This document shows, piece after piece, positions 22,684 through 34,387 of a stretch of DNA of 64,000 nt. The notes beneath the pieces are model-generated. The model was not told the DNA's origin. It ran no database searches and was given only the letters and a program-made list of their open reading frames with translations. The stretch is from Rhabditophanes sp. KR3021. Its lineage: Eukaryota > Nematoda > Chromadorea > Rhabditida > Alloionematidae. The stretch is taken from the NCBI GenBank assembly GCA_963281155.1, contig CAUJLY010000003.1, positions 2,728,001 to 2,792,000 on the forward strand. Reading direction: 5' to 3'. Positions within the stretch are counted from its first letter, which is position 1, and each line of letters begins with the position of its first letter. The translations under genes were made by a program, and so were the position numbers.

Positions 22684-24308
22684 ATGCTGCCGCAAACAAA
22701 CAAAGACAATGCTTACAAAGTAATGTTCTTAGGCATTGATATGACATCATGGTCATCATCACTTCAATTCATGGTCCTTTGCAGTGGTGTTTTCTTTTTT
22801 TATTTAATGTATGGATATTTGCAAGAATTGTTAATGTCATTAGACGGGATGAAATCTCTAGGCTGGTACATCACTTTAATTCAATTTGCTGTTTATTCAG
22901 CTTTTGCTGCTGTAGAAAGATCTTATAAAAATGAAAAAGGTTCCAAAATTCCAAGACATATGTACTTTCAATTGGCAATTTACACAGTAGCAACAATGGG
23001 ACTATCGAATGCTGTAAGTCAATTCAAGATATATTGTAATCATTTAGATACAAATTAATTTTACTAGAATGGCTAATTTGTTCAAATTTTAGGCTACCGG
23101 TTATTTGAATTACCCAACTTTGGTCATATTCAAGTGTTGCAAATTGATACCCGTTCTAATTGGAGGTATTCTAATACAAAAGAAACGATATGGGTATTTA
23201 GACATTTCAGGTGAATTTTTATTAAATTAAAAGTACGATTCACGAATTATTTCCATTTTCTCAAATCAACTGTATCATTAGCATCTAGGATTTGTTGGAA
23301 GACAAATTTTGCAACTTCGTCCTTTCTTTCTGGGAACAATTGCTTGACGATTCGAGTGAAATTAAGTTTTTCTTCCAGACTAGCTTGTCTTGCCAAATCA
23401 TCACCCAACGAACGAGCAGCTTTACATCCCTTTTCCTAGATTTGTCACCTATTATAAATGAAATGACACCAGAAATGAGGCGATGTTGTGCAACTGAAAT
23501 AAGTGAGTAAGAAAATTAAATTAGGGCATACCATCATGACATCTAAAATACCTTTGAGCTAATATTCATATCTTGGACGTGCAAAGTATTAAAGAACAGT
23601 TAGGATACAGTCACTGTAGTTTGAAAAATTATTCAAAATATTAAAAATGTATTGTATTAATAGTAATATAATTGTTTAATAATTTCAGCTGCTGTTTTAA
23701 TGTCTTTCGGATTAATATTATTCTTTTTGGCCGATAGTCAGGTTTCACCTAATTTTGATCCTACCGGATACATAATGATCATCGGAGCATTAATAGCGGA
23801 CGCAATAATAGGAAATGTTCAAGAAAGAGAAATGAAGATTCATTCGGCAACAAATACAGAGGTTATCTTTTACTCATACTCAATTGGCTTCGTTTATATT
23901 TTAGTGGGAGAAATCTTCTCGCTTCAAATTTACCATGGATTTGTCTTCCTCTTAGACTATCCTTTGCAGTATGTATATATCCTGGCATTTTCAGTTCTAG
24001 GATATCTAGGAATAAACGTTGTTTTAACTTTAGTTAGAACAGCTGGAGCTTTAATGGCCGTCACAGTAACAACAATGAGAAAGGCCATTACAATTATTTT
24101 ATCATTTTTCTTTTTTGCCAAACCGTTTAATGCCACCTACGTTTACGGAGGTCTCGTGGTTTTGCTTTCTATATATTTGAATTTGTACTCCAAAAACAAA
24201 GCTAAATGGGATCCCTACATTATGGACAAATTGGGTTTCTTGAAGACTAAACGAAAGGGCTTTTATGATGTAAATGGAAATTCTGATGCAAAGCAACAAC
24301 ATGTTTAA
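22684..24308 (+). CDS. SLC35B3: PAPS transporter, SLC35B3 type
   Basis: Exons 22684-23013, 23093-23210 and 23689-24308 (phases 0 and 1) give 355 aa with about ten hydrophobic segments. SLC35B2/B3 proteins move the sulfate donor PAPS from cytosol into the Golgi lumen. Diagnostic stretches are YGYLQELL near the N-terminus, GYLNYPTLVIFKCCKLIPVLIGG (family GYLNYPTQVIFKCCKLIPVMLGG), LADSQVSPNFD, ADAIIGNVQEREMK (family ADAVIGNVQEKAMK), YSYSIGFVYIL, AVTVTTMRKAITIILSFFFFAKPF and a C-terminal YSKN. Similarity is greatest to SLC35B3 (PAPST2). Intron 2 (478 nt) contains the repeat described at 23221-23645. The third exon starts at GCTGCTGTT after TTTCAG. Confidence 0.92.
23221..23645 (-). repeat. Family B degenerate coding repeat (copy B1) in SLC35B3 intron 2
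   Basis: On the minus strand the part near 23420-23230 reads SLGDDLARQASLEEK, then LFPERKDEV and QQILDANDTVDLRKWK before a stop. The part at 23640-23530 reads NYSDCILTVL, a stop, YFARPRYEY. Both parts align with EFR3 intron 1: 41090-41200 for the first and 42220-42340 for the second. Nucleotide identity is obvious by eye, for example CTTTCTTTCTGG near 23319 and near 41160, and CAGTCACTGTAGTTTG near 23609 and a close match near 42299. Here the two ends are ~100 nt apart, whereas in EFR3 they are ~1 kb apart, so B1 has an internal deletion. Confidence 0.65.
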
Positions 24309-24517
24309 AGAGTGAATGATTTCATGTTAAAATAATGAACATATATTTAAAGAGTAAATGATTATATATCAAATAAGCAACTGTAGATGTAAAGAGTATA
24401 TATTTAATTGTGTAAAAATTATGACTTCATTGATTGTGATTATAATATAAGTATTATATTTTAAAACCATTAACATTGTATTTTGTTTTTAAATAAAGAA
24501 AATAAATTGTTTGAAAA

Positions 24518-25196
24518 TTAAGTGCAAGTTGGTGGTCTTGGAGTTGCAGGAAAGTCGAATTTTTCCTTATATTCCATATACTCTTCTTCTGTAGCATTTT
24601 CTTTGCATGGTGAAACGATAATGGAAGGACACTCCTTTCCTCCTTCGTAAACTTCAAAATTGTCTTCGATGGTGAAAGCAGCTAATCTGGTCATTAGATC
24701 GAAGTTGCAAACTACAGGCGCCATTTCAATACTCTGCGACCATCCTACTGGGGGAGAAGATGGTGGGGAAATTAGGAAAAGTTTTTCTTGAGGTGGTAGT
24801 TGAAGGTGACCGTTTGAATCTTGGTACGTCCTTGCTTGAAATTTTATGTTCTGCAAATTAGGATATACCGTCATTTAAAATAACTATATTAAAACTCACT
24901 CTTGCAAAAAATGCCTTGAAAGCTTTTCCCTTATAATTGTAGTGCTTAACTAACATCAAAGCTGCCGTCGCATGTTCAGGATTAGCAAAGATAATTCTAA
25001 CTCTGTGGAAAGATCTCAAGAAGTCGAAATGCATGTCTGGTTGGAATTCGACAAACAAATTAGCAAAATTAGTTTTTTCCTCCTGATCGTCAAAGACAGT
25101 CAAGGGGACTTCCGTAATAATAATGGCTGTAGGTAAATCATTATCTTCCGTACTTACAATAGAATAATTTTGCAAAGTATAATTAAAAAGCGTCAT
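24518..25196 (-). CDS. RCAN: Calcipressin (regulator of calcineurin, RCAN)
   Basis: Exons 25196-24900 and 24850-24518 (49-nt intron, phase 0) give 209 aa; human RCAN1 has 197. Calcipressins bind and modulate the Ca2+/calmodulin phosphatase calcineurin. The N-terminal RRM-like fold shows FANLFVEFQPDMHFDFLRSFHRVRIIFANPEHA (family [33 protein letters not shown]). The signature FLISPPSSPPVGW (family FLISPPASPPVGW) is intact with its phosphorylatable serines, and CPSIIVSPC matches the PxIxIT-like calcineurin-docking segment. The frame is open upstream of the chosen ATG to a CTTTCAG acceptor at about 25233, so another 5' exon, coding or not, is likely. It is convergent with SLC35B3. Confidence 0.9.
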
Positions 25197-27886
25197 TTGT
25201 AGTGAGCTTGTTGAAGATGATAGTATATGATTCTGAAAGTAACAAATAAAATACACTTTTATATAGAATTTATAATTCAAAGGTTCAATGCAAACATCGT
25301 CCGTTTACGTCATACTTCCATTAGATGTATTCATGCATGGGTATACTTATTGTTTATGATGATAAAAAATAATAGAAAAAAATGTTTTTCCATCATATGT
25401 GTTGACATTTCTAAATTTAGATTCTATTTTATTTATAGATATAATTCATACATATAAAAGGGTATTCTCTTTTGTCTTTTATGAGATTTCTTTGAGTGAA
25501 CAAACTTTTATGATCGCTTATTCATAGATATATAAATTAAGTTTAAGCTCTTTTTACCTATTATACAAAAACGATGACGGACAGGGAAATAGATTGACGT
25601 AACTTTGCAAGATGGAAAATAAATTTCGATAGGCTTTTGTCGAATTATTAATAGACAGACGACACAAAAATCGAACATTCGGAATGATATTCAATGCGAG
25701 CTTGCTGAGATTGCGTCAACTTGGGTTCAGTTGGAACGCAACACTAAAGAAATAAATGTTTAAATATGTGATATTATTTGATGTTATTATTTCATATTAA
25801 CATTTAAAATGATTTAATACTATTTATATTTAATATTGCTTAATATTATTTATATTTAATATTGTTAAATATTATTTTAGAGATGAAGCTATTTAAAAAC
25901 AAAAAGTGGTGATGTACTATATTTATAAATAATATGTGGTATGACGAGGGTGAAATGAACTTTACAGTTAATCAAATGGTAATTTAAAGATAGGAGTCTT
26001 ATCTTGGGGCTGTGATGACGCAATCACAACTACTATGTACAACTACATATGTGCTGATCCAAAATAATAAATAAAGTTCGGTAAGATATGCATATTTAAA
26101 TATGCTTTTACTTAATGCGCACCCTAAAGTGTTTTAATCTAAAAGATTAACATAATAAATTCGCTTTCAAAACAAAATTGATATTTCTTTTTATCGTCAA
26201 AATTGATTGGCCAACCTATTTGAACATTTTTAATAGAAGGCTCTCTCCCGCAGACACTCAACCTTATCTCAACCCTAACCGAACCTTAACTTGTTTAGAA
26301 TATATAATTTCATTCAAAAGAAAACCAAACAAAAAGGATATCTTGATACAGGACGTATATGAAACTATTATATAATGCATTCTAAAATTTATACTATCTA
26401 AAATATCTAAATATATGTTTCGATATTTTGTATATATTTATATAAAAGCAATGACGTAGACCAAATTAAAATTATACATACAGCCTCTGAACCTATACAC
26501 ATGTAATAGCATATCTTCAGATTGCACTTATATACAGTTGTGTCAAGGAAAAGTCAAAGTCTCTCTATCTTCTAGAATTACTGGAGATTACGTAACGAGG
26601 TTCCTTTTATTAAACGGACACACAAATTAAAGGAATGTGTTAATGGAATGTTAATGTCTTATCATACATTTAATACTTTATCAATAATTACCTATACATT
26701 AGTGTCTTAGTGATAACTTATTTCCCTACAATAAAAATAATGCAAAACCGAACCAAAATATAATAATAATTAACCTGACAACAAAGGAATATTTATAAGA
26801 AAAACATCTTTAAGATAATATTGCCACATTTTCAAATGCATCTTAGAATAAATTTTTTGTCATTCTAGAGTATACACTTTTCTCAATATAGAATATACGA
26901 TTGTTGTCATTTTTAAGTACGTTTTATCAATCCTATGTAGAATTTTATCGCTTTAAATACATTTTATTAAATAAAATTGTTAGAGTGGTTAGTGGCAACA
27001 TCAAAGTTTAAATAGCCTGACCAGAAGGACATTTTACGGAAAACACTTGTATCTAATCATCAGCTGTTACAAAGTTATGTTCGTGGCAAGATCGTCCTTT
27101 AGGCAATGCACACAAACTAGACAAAAGGAAAATATATGTCGATAAGCCCACCAGCCATAGGCAACACAAACAACCGTTAATATTTCTAATTTGAGAAACT
27201 TTATTATATTTGTATACATACGAAGCATTTTTTGAAAAAGAACAATAAAAGATATTAACAAAACACTGTTTAGCCCTCTAAACTATTTTGGTTTTTTGCA
27301 CATATTTTATATTTACAACTAAGTCATTTAGAAAATCTAAGACATCGAAAAAATAAAAGACATTTAAAAATCTTAGTTATTACGAAACATCTAAGTTATT
27401 AACAAACATCTAAGTTACTTATAAATCCGAGCTAAACTAATTCAATTGGTGTTGTCTAAATTAAAAGCTTTTATATTGCTTTGCTTTATATCATTTTTAT
27501 GTTTGACAAACTTTTAAATAACCCAAATTGTTTCTGTTTTGCCGTATGTGTCTATTCAGCTAATTTTCGTAAATTTTACACGATAAAAACGGTTGGTATG
27601 GAAAATAAAAGTGATGACGTCTTTTGACTCTTTACAAAATATATATTATGACACCAAGAATAAAATGGTTCCTCGTCTTTTTGTTTTGAATCTTAAAATG
27701 AAGATTGAATACAAAAATATTTTTATGATTAACTTTTTAAAAGCAAAAGTGGTTGTTTATTAGCAGTGTTTTGTTAGATTTGTAGAATGGTAGACAAATT
27801 AGTTAGAATAAGAGCTTAATTAAAACGGATTATAAAAAGAAATTTATTTATCAAAATAATAATACAAAAACAAATCTTAAATTTGG
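25197..27886. other. Long intergenic region, AT-rich
   Basis: About 2.7 kb. The upstream part should carry RCAN 5' exons or promoter. Near 25,790-25,880 there is a low-order repetition of TTTAATATT/TATTATTTATAT, and near 27,340-27,425 repeats of CATCTAAGTTATTAACAAA-like units. The open frames at 26178-26375 and 27067-27261 have no recognisable features. I see no supported gene. Confidence 0.45.
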
Positions 27887-29010
27887 TTAATCCTTCGAAA
27901 GGGATGGTGGAGGTTGTGGAGGCATTGGCATTTGAAAGGTATTATCTTTGGGGACATTACGATTCACTTTAGTTACGACAGGCTCTGTGTCTGAATCTAC
28001 ATCCATGTCTGAGTCGGAAGATTCCCACTTTTTCTTTTTGTCTACAAAGTGTATTGCCTGTTGTTGAAATTTAGAAGTTGGGGCATAACTTGGAGAAGCA
28101 TCAACCCTATTTGGAGTTAATTGATGTGGTGAATTGGAAATATTTGACAGACTTGATAGATTGTTCATTGGAAGACATAGATTTGTTATTCCATAAGAAG
28201 GCGGGGGCACTGAAAAATTCTTATTTGCATTCATTAAAAATTGTTGTTGATAAGTTGGTAATCTCACAGATTGCTGTGGAGCTGTTAATCTTACCGTTGG
28301 TAATTGAATCGGCTTTATCTCCGATCCTCCATTGTTTTTAGCTTTAGTCAAATTTACTAATCCAATCGGCGGAATTTTAGATGATCCAACAATCTCTGAG
28401 AAACGTGATTTTCTGATACGACCTTTCTCACAATTCTGTCGATTTCCAAGAGTCAGCAGCTTTTCTCTAATAATATCATACTTTGGTTCAGGCGGAACTA
28501 ATTTCGTTTTCTCTGTTGTTAGCATAGATTGTATTTCGGTACGAACGGACTCCGAATTGGCGTAATTTTCAATGGCAATTCGAATTCGAGTACTTACTAA
28601 GATATTGCTTTCATGTTGCTTTAATAACTCTTCGTACATTTGCTCTTTAGATTTTCTTTTATTGGTTGGCTTGGAAAATTCTTGTTTAATTGCTGCCGCT
28701 ATTTTCCATTTTAATTCAGCGTCTGTTGTTTTAAACACTTCCTATAAAACATAAATTTAATGGAGTTGATAATTATAGCACTTACTAAATTTGATATGAT
28801 TGGTAATTGCTTTTCAATAAAATCGTCAAATAGTCCCGACCCGTAAATGCATTTGTTCATGAACAATTTATTATCTGCCAAAATATCGAGATTAGTTATT
28901 TCAGGAGCAGCGTCAGTCTTTGTACCAGAAGATTCTTTGCTGTTATGCGGAGTCTTCTTGTGTGTATTCGCAGGTTCGTCTAATATTTGATCCAAGAAAA
29001 AAGTAGCCAT
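27887..29010 (-). CDS. Unrecognised protein, probably nuclear
   Basis: Exons 29010-28786 and 28741-27887 (44-nt intron, phase 0) give 359 aa. The N-terminus is polar; residues ~45-170 look globular and helical (NKLFMNKCIYGSGLFDDFIEKQLP ... EQMYEELLKQHESNILVSTRIRIAIENYA). A basic segment follows (KGRIRKSRFSE), then a low-complexity Pro/Asn/Ser part, and near the C-terminus an acidic-serine cluster (SDSDMDVDSDTE) and a polyproline end. Basic and acidic clusters suggest a nuclear or chromatin role, but this is inference. A loose resemblance of GLFDDF to BOD1/Shg1 was considered and not accepted. The ATG chosen is the first that opens the long frame. Confidence 0.6.
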
Positions 29011-31333
29011 TGTATTGTACAAATAAATTATATGCTTTCTTTTTTAGACAATCTATTGTTTGAAAGTTCTGTTTCATGTTTATTGGGAAATCGTGTATTT
29101 AAAAAGAGTATTGAACATATCTTACTGCTACACTTTAATACGACACAATATCCAACTCAATTCTTACACTAAAAGAATATGTAAATTAATTAATTTGCTG
29201 CTTTAAATCGGGTATTTTTAAATATTTTTTAGCAATAATTACGCCAAATGAATCATGTATATAATTATGCCGTTATCTGTTCAATCTCGATAATTATTCA
29301 TACTAAAAATGAAATAGAATAAGAGTATATTTAATAAAACGATTTAATCTCATATGAATCATACTTTGTCTGGGACTTCCCTACATCATTATTCATCAGC
29401 CAGGAGTTAAATGGTAACTCACATTTAAATCAACCAGATGTTTTATCCTTTCTTGCTTATGTTAATTTAAAGCAGTTTTATTCTAGGTTAAAAGTGGTTT
29501 GTATTTCAATTCAATTATAAACACTATGTGCATAAATGTGCCAATATTGTTTATTTTTTACCATTCATAAAGTTAAACTATACGGAAAGTTCATTGAATA
29601 TTGTTGCACCACATCAAACATAATAATATTTATTGAACGTAATAATATTTTTGGAGAATAATATCTTTGCCTCATAAATAAGCTATTTGGATTCATAAAT
29701 ATTTCATAAATAACCTCATAATTGATTAATGTCTTTCAAGCAAATGGAGTTAAGACAAAATGAATTAAAAAATAGTCTTTTCTCATTAAGGAATAATTAA
29801 ATGGAGTCAACTTAATGTTCTTCATAAATCAAATTCAACGTTAATACAATGTAAATAAACTTCGATGTTCCGAAATAAATATCAATAGGAAAACAAATAG
29901 AATTCTCTAATAATTTAAGAATCAAATTATATATTGCATATAAAAGGCAATGTTATAAATAATAAATTTACGGGTGAAATCAAATTTTTAAACAAATAAC
30001 AATTTCTTATTTTAATATAAACATTTAGGACAATTTCCTGGTTTTACATAAATCGTTTATTTTAAAAAGTTTAACATTTTCAGGCACGAATTGGAAGCTC
30101 AATCATGAATAAGAAACGTTATATAAACCTTTTGGCTTAATGAGTTTAAAAATAACAGGATGCTTATTTTTTCCAATTACGCCATATCCATTTTGTCATT
30201 ATATTCTTTTAAACTCCATATAATATGAATAACACAAACTTTTTTAAACTTCACTTTGACTCGTTGGCATGGAGATTGTTAACGAATTGACACATTTATT
30301 CTTATTCACATTTAATATATCTGCACTTTGTATCTTGACCAGCTTTCTTTTTTGGACACGACCCAAAAAGTTATTAAGGTAATATGCAAAGCTTTTAATC
30401 TTTTTAGGAAGTATTAAAGTCAGACTTATACTACATAAGTTTCATATACGAAACATATCACTTTCAAATTTATTGCCTTCCAGCAGCCACTAACCACGGT
30501 CCCTACTACTGACCTGTAACCGATACATGAGAGAAACCTTTCACGATATATGTCATATATAAAATAGATTAAAAGAAACCTTAGTTTATCGTCCCATTTT
30601 GTATATCCTTAAAACTTGTACAAAAAAACGTCCCACTCTTTTAAAAAAAGATGCTTATTGCCGTTTTTAACAAATCGTCCTACACATATTATGTTTATTC
30701 ATAAACAACAAGCACATCACATATATTTATTTATATATACCTTTCATAACATTTCAAAGCTATTTTTTGTACATTACAAGTTAACCAATAAAGGAGCATT
30801 TTATTTTATTTAAATATCTAAAAAATAAAAGCTTTACAATATTGTAAAATAAATGCTTTGACTTAATTTTTTTATTCTGAAAGTCCAGCATACAAAAAAT
30901 TATTCACTCAAACCACTATTCGCTTTCCTTCCTTTTTGGCAACGCAAATGCATCATATTTTTATTATTATTAAAATGTGGACTGCTACTAACCCACTCAA
31001 AAGAGTTGTATATATCTTCATCAAGGAACGCATACATCCCACCTAACCATAAGACCTACCTTTTGTTGGTGCCAGTACATGATTTTCCAGACAAGCACAG
31101 ACGGAGACATGCAATTTGACGCTTTTTAATACAGGCACATAGGTGGCTTGCTTACAAATCTATATGCCTTATGCACTCGTTAAAGAGCTCCCTATAATCA
31201 AAATATATGCTGATGATGAACCTTCACTACTATTACACTCTATTTTAGCTCATTTGTTCGTCTCTTAAACAATACCATATATTTAGGCGTTCATAATTTA
31301 ATTCATGTTATAATGAATAATTCCATTTTAGGC
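29011..31333. other. Long intergenic region, AT-rich
   Basis: About 2.3 kb between divergent genes. No supported gene. At 31065-31085 the string ACCTTTTGTTGGTGC recurs near 43518, next to the GIY-YIG copy A2, and may be a tiny remnant of that repeat. TTTTAG stands two bases before the MAPK15 ATG. Confidence 0.4.
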
Positions 31334-34300
31334 ATGTCTGAAGATGTTGATAGCCACATTCGAGACAAATACGAGTTACAGAAGCGGCTTGGTAAAGGTA
31401 AATCAGCATAATTAAACTAACATACAACTCTACGGATATCAACACATAGTGCAAATATTCATTGCCAATTTTAATATGAGTTTAGAAGTATAATAATTTG
31501 CATGACCTTTGAAAACAATTAATTTTGCTTTATTAAAATAATTCGTATAGATTATCTAAAGTAATCTTAAGGTATTTCAAGCTACTTGGTACGACTAAAA
31601 AATTAATATTTTTGGGTGATACCACACTTTAAATATTGTTTTTAATATTCAATTATTAAAAAATCCGTCAAAACTTACTAATTATCCAATTATTTTAAGG
31701 TGCCTATGGCATAGTTTTTAAAGCAATCGATTTAAAAACAAAGGAAGTTGTGGCATTGAAAAAAATATTCGATGCTTTTCGCAACCAAACAGATGCTCAA
31801 CGGACCTTCAGAGAGGTGATGTTCTTGCAAGAATTTGGCCGTCATCCTAACATTGTAAAGCTGTACAATCTTCTAAAAGCTGATAATAATAAGTTAGTTT
31901 GCCTATCAAATGCTTTTCACGAATTGAACCTATTTCAGGGACATCTACTTAGTGTTCGAATACATGGAGGCTGATTTGCACAATGTTATTAAGAAAGGCA
32001 CCATTCTAAAGGACATTCACAAACAGTATATTATGTGTCAATTATTTAGAGCAATAAGATTTTTGCATAGCGGCAATGTCTTACACAGGGATTTGAAACC
32101 TTCAAATATACTTTTAGGTGAGCTATAATCAAATATTTTATATCAGTTTAATATGCAAATTATAACAATACTTTTTTAGACACAGACTGCCGTGTCAAAT
32201 TGGCTGATTTTGGATTGGCAAGATCGTTAAGTCAATTAGAAGAGTACCCGGAAGGTAATAGCGTGCCTGAATTGACTGAGTATGTAGCAACTAGATGGTA
32301 CCGATCCCGAAATTCTGTTGGCTGCCAAGAGATATACAAAAGGAGTTGACATGTGGTCTTTAGGTAGGGCCATTTAGACGATTGGTAAAGCTCTTGCTTT
32401 ATTCTATTAAAAAGTTAAAATTTATACAAAACAATAATACCCTCACCTACAAATATTTATTTTTTAATATATTTAAACGTATTCACTTGTGTTCTTGTTG
32501 CTACATTGATTACTGGCAGTATAAATGTACTTTTAGGTAGAGCTATTTTTAAATACATTTAATTACCAATATAATGAAATAACACCTTATTTTAGGATGC
32601 ATATTGGGTGAGATGTTATATGGAAAAGCATTATTCCCAGGCACATCTACGATTAATCAAATTGAAAAGATCATGTATACTATTCCGAAGCCTTCCAAAT
32701 CAGATGTCGATTCAATAGGATCGCATTATGCGGCTTCCGTTTTGGATAAAATGCCCGTTAAACCAAGGAAAACACTTGACTCTATGTTTTTTGGATGTGA
32801 TCCCAATGCGATTGATCTAGTCCACCGGATTTTGACTTTTGCTCCGCATAGAAGACTCAATGTTGAGCAATGCCTAGTTCATCCTTATGTAATATCGTTT
32901 CACAACCCAGCAGATGAACCTGCGTTGAACTATGAGGTGTCCTTGCATTTGCCAGATCACATTCAGCTGTCAATAGACGAATACCGAACCCAACTCTACG
33001 ATTTAATTGAGACGAAACAAATGGATAGACACAAAATCATCCATAACAATATTGTACCTCCTTATGAATACATTAATAAACCCAATTCAGATGAAAGAAA
33101 CAATCGCACACCTAAATATAGTCAGGAATATGAAGGACACTATCACGATGGCAACAAAGTGGTAGTAGTCGAATCTCCCCCTAAAAGAATCCCTAAACCT
33201 GTTAATTATATGAATAATGTTAGTAATGTGAACAATAGGGGCAAACATTTTGAGCCAATTATCAAAAAACAAATTGAAAATACTTCTTCTTATTACGTGC
33301 AAGAGCCTACTTATTACAATCACCAAGTTTACAATGAACTACCAAAAAAAACTTTGAGTCATCAACCCATCAATTATATGAGTCAGCAACAACAACCAAA
33401 ACAACAGCAAGTTAATGGGTATGGCAATAAAGTAGAATACATCCAAAGATCGCAATCTAATGGTAAAATCAAACAGAATAATTATGATAATTCAAAGAGA
33501 AATGGATATGAGTATGATGTGGGGGAGAGTGAAGAAAGAACTGCGGAATTATTAAGAGCATATCAAAAGCTGTATAATAAACCTAAAATAGAAATCAATG
33601 AAAGGGAACAAATTGACCGAAACTCAAATTACCAAAATGGTTACAAGAAGCACGAACATTTGAATGGCGGAGTGCCCTTAAAATCATCTCAATCCAGTTA
33701 TTCAGTTCAACACAATAACGGATATTCTAAACAAGCTCCTATTGCACAGGCGGAATGTTCAGACACAGATTACGATTCTAATAGATCTGCAGGTTTAAAA
33801 ACAGCTCAAAGACATATTTATAATAAGGAAGAAATGACGCCGAAGGCTCATCAATACGTAAATAAGGGTCCCAGTAAACAGGAAGGTAATACTTCTGATT
33901 ACATTCAAAAAAGATTTGGAAGAATTGGGAATGTTATGGAAAGGATCATCAAAGGTACGCATTCAAGTATGTCATTCTAAATTATGTTAAATATTATTCT
34001 TTTAGATAGAGCATATTCTGCCGACTCAAAACGTCATGAACTAGCAGCCCAACAAAATGAAAAACAGCAAAGCAATGATGATGAAGAAAAAAAGATTCGT
34101 AAGAAATCGAGCGACAAATCAGGAGTGGGTGGGTTTTTTGCGTCGATGCGAGCTGTCTCAACCAATACCATAAATCAGCCGTCTCCGGCAGAAACCCCTA
34201 TTTTGAAAAAGGGTTCCAAAAAGAATGGGGGGCATCTCGCAGTGGAACCACACACATACAGTCCACAATAATAATTGATCCACGTCAAATTGGCCCGCAT

Positions 34301-34387
34301 GGGAAAGTCTTCGAGAAGAAATTTGTAACTGGAAATAACTATGTCACCATGAGAACGAAAGTAAACGTCGAGTTTGATAAAAATTAA
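31334..34387 (+). CDS. MAPK15: MAPK15/ERK7-like atypical MAP kinase, two apparent frameshifts
   Basis: Exons 31334-31397, 31700-31892, 31939-32117, 32180-32363, 32596-33954 and 34006-34387. MAPK15 kinases autoactivate and act in ciliogenesis, autophagy and secretion. Kinase landmarks: [11 protein letters not shown] glycine loop, VALKK lysine, [13 protein letters not shown], and activation-loop TEY followed by VATRWYR. After the kinase domain comes a long Asn/Gln/Tyr-rich tail. In exon 4 the frame breaks at T-CCC (32305-32308): two bases are missing (or one is extra) before [20 protein letters not shown], which continues in another frame and agrees with exon 5. A second break lies at the G6 run 34227-34232; one more G would extend the protein ~50 residues to the stop at 34385-34387, otherwise it ends at 34271. 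Both sit in homopolymers, so assembly errors are likely, pseudogenisation possible. Confidence 0.82.

Noticed and set aside
26178..26375. 65-codon plus-strand open frame in the 25-28 kb gap
   Set aside because: No motif, no splice or poly-A context; composition is explained by AT-rich sequence.
27067..27261. Minus-strand frame with hydrophobic Cys/Trp-rich end
   Set aside because: No family match, no nearby promoter or poly-A signal; likely chance.
28786..29010. BOD1/Shg1 identity for the 27.9-29.0 kb gene
   Set aside because: Only GLFDDF resembles the family; the remaining conserved order of BOD1 is absent.
31040..31085. ACCTTTTGTTGGTGC shared with 43518 as another copy of repeat A
   Set aside because: The match is only about 15-20 bases and may be chance or a minimal remnant.
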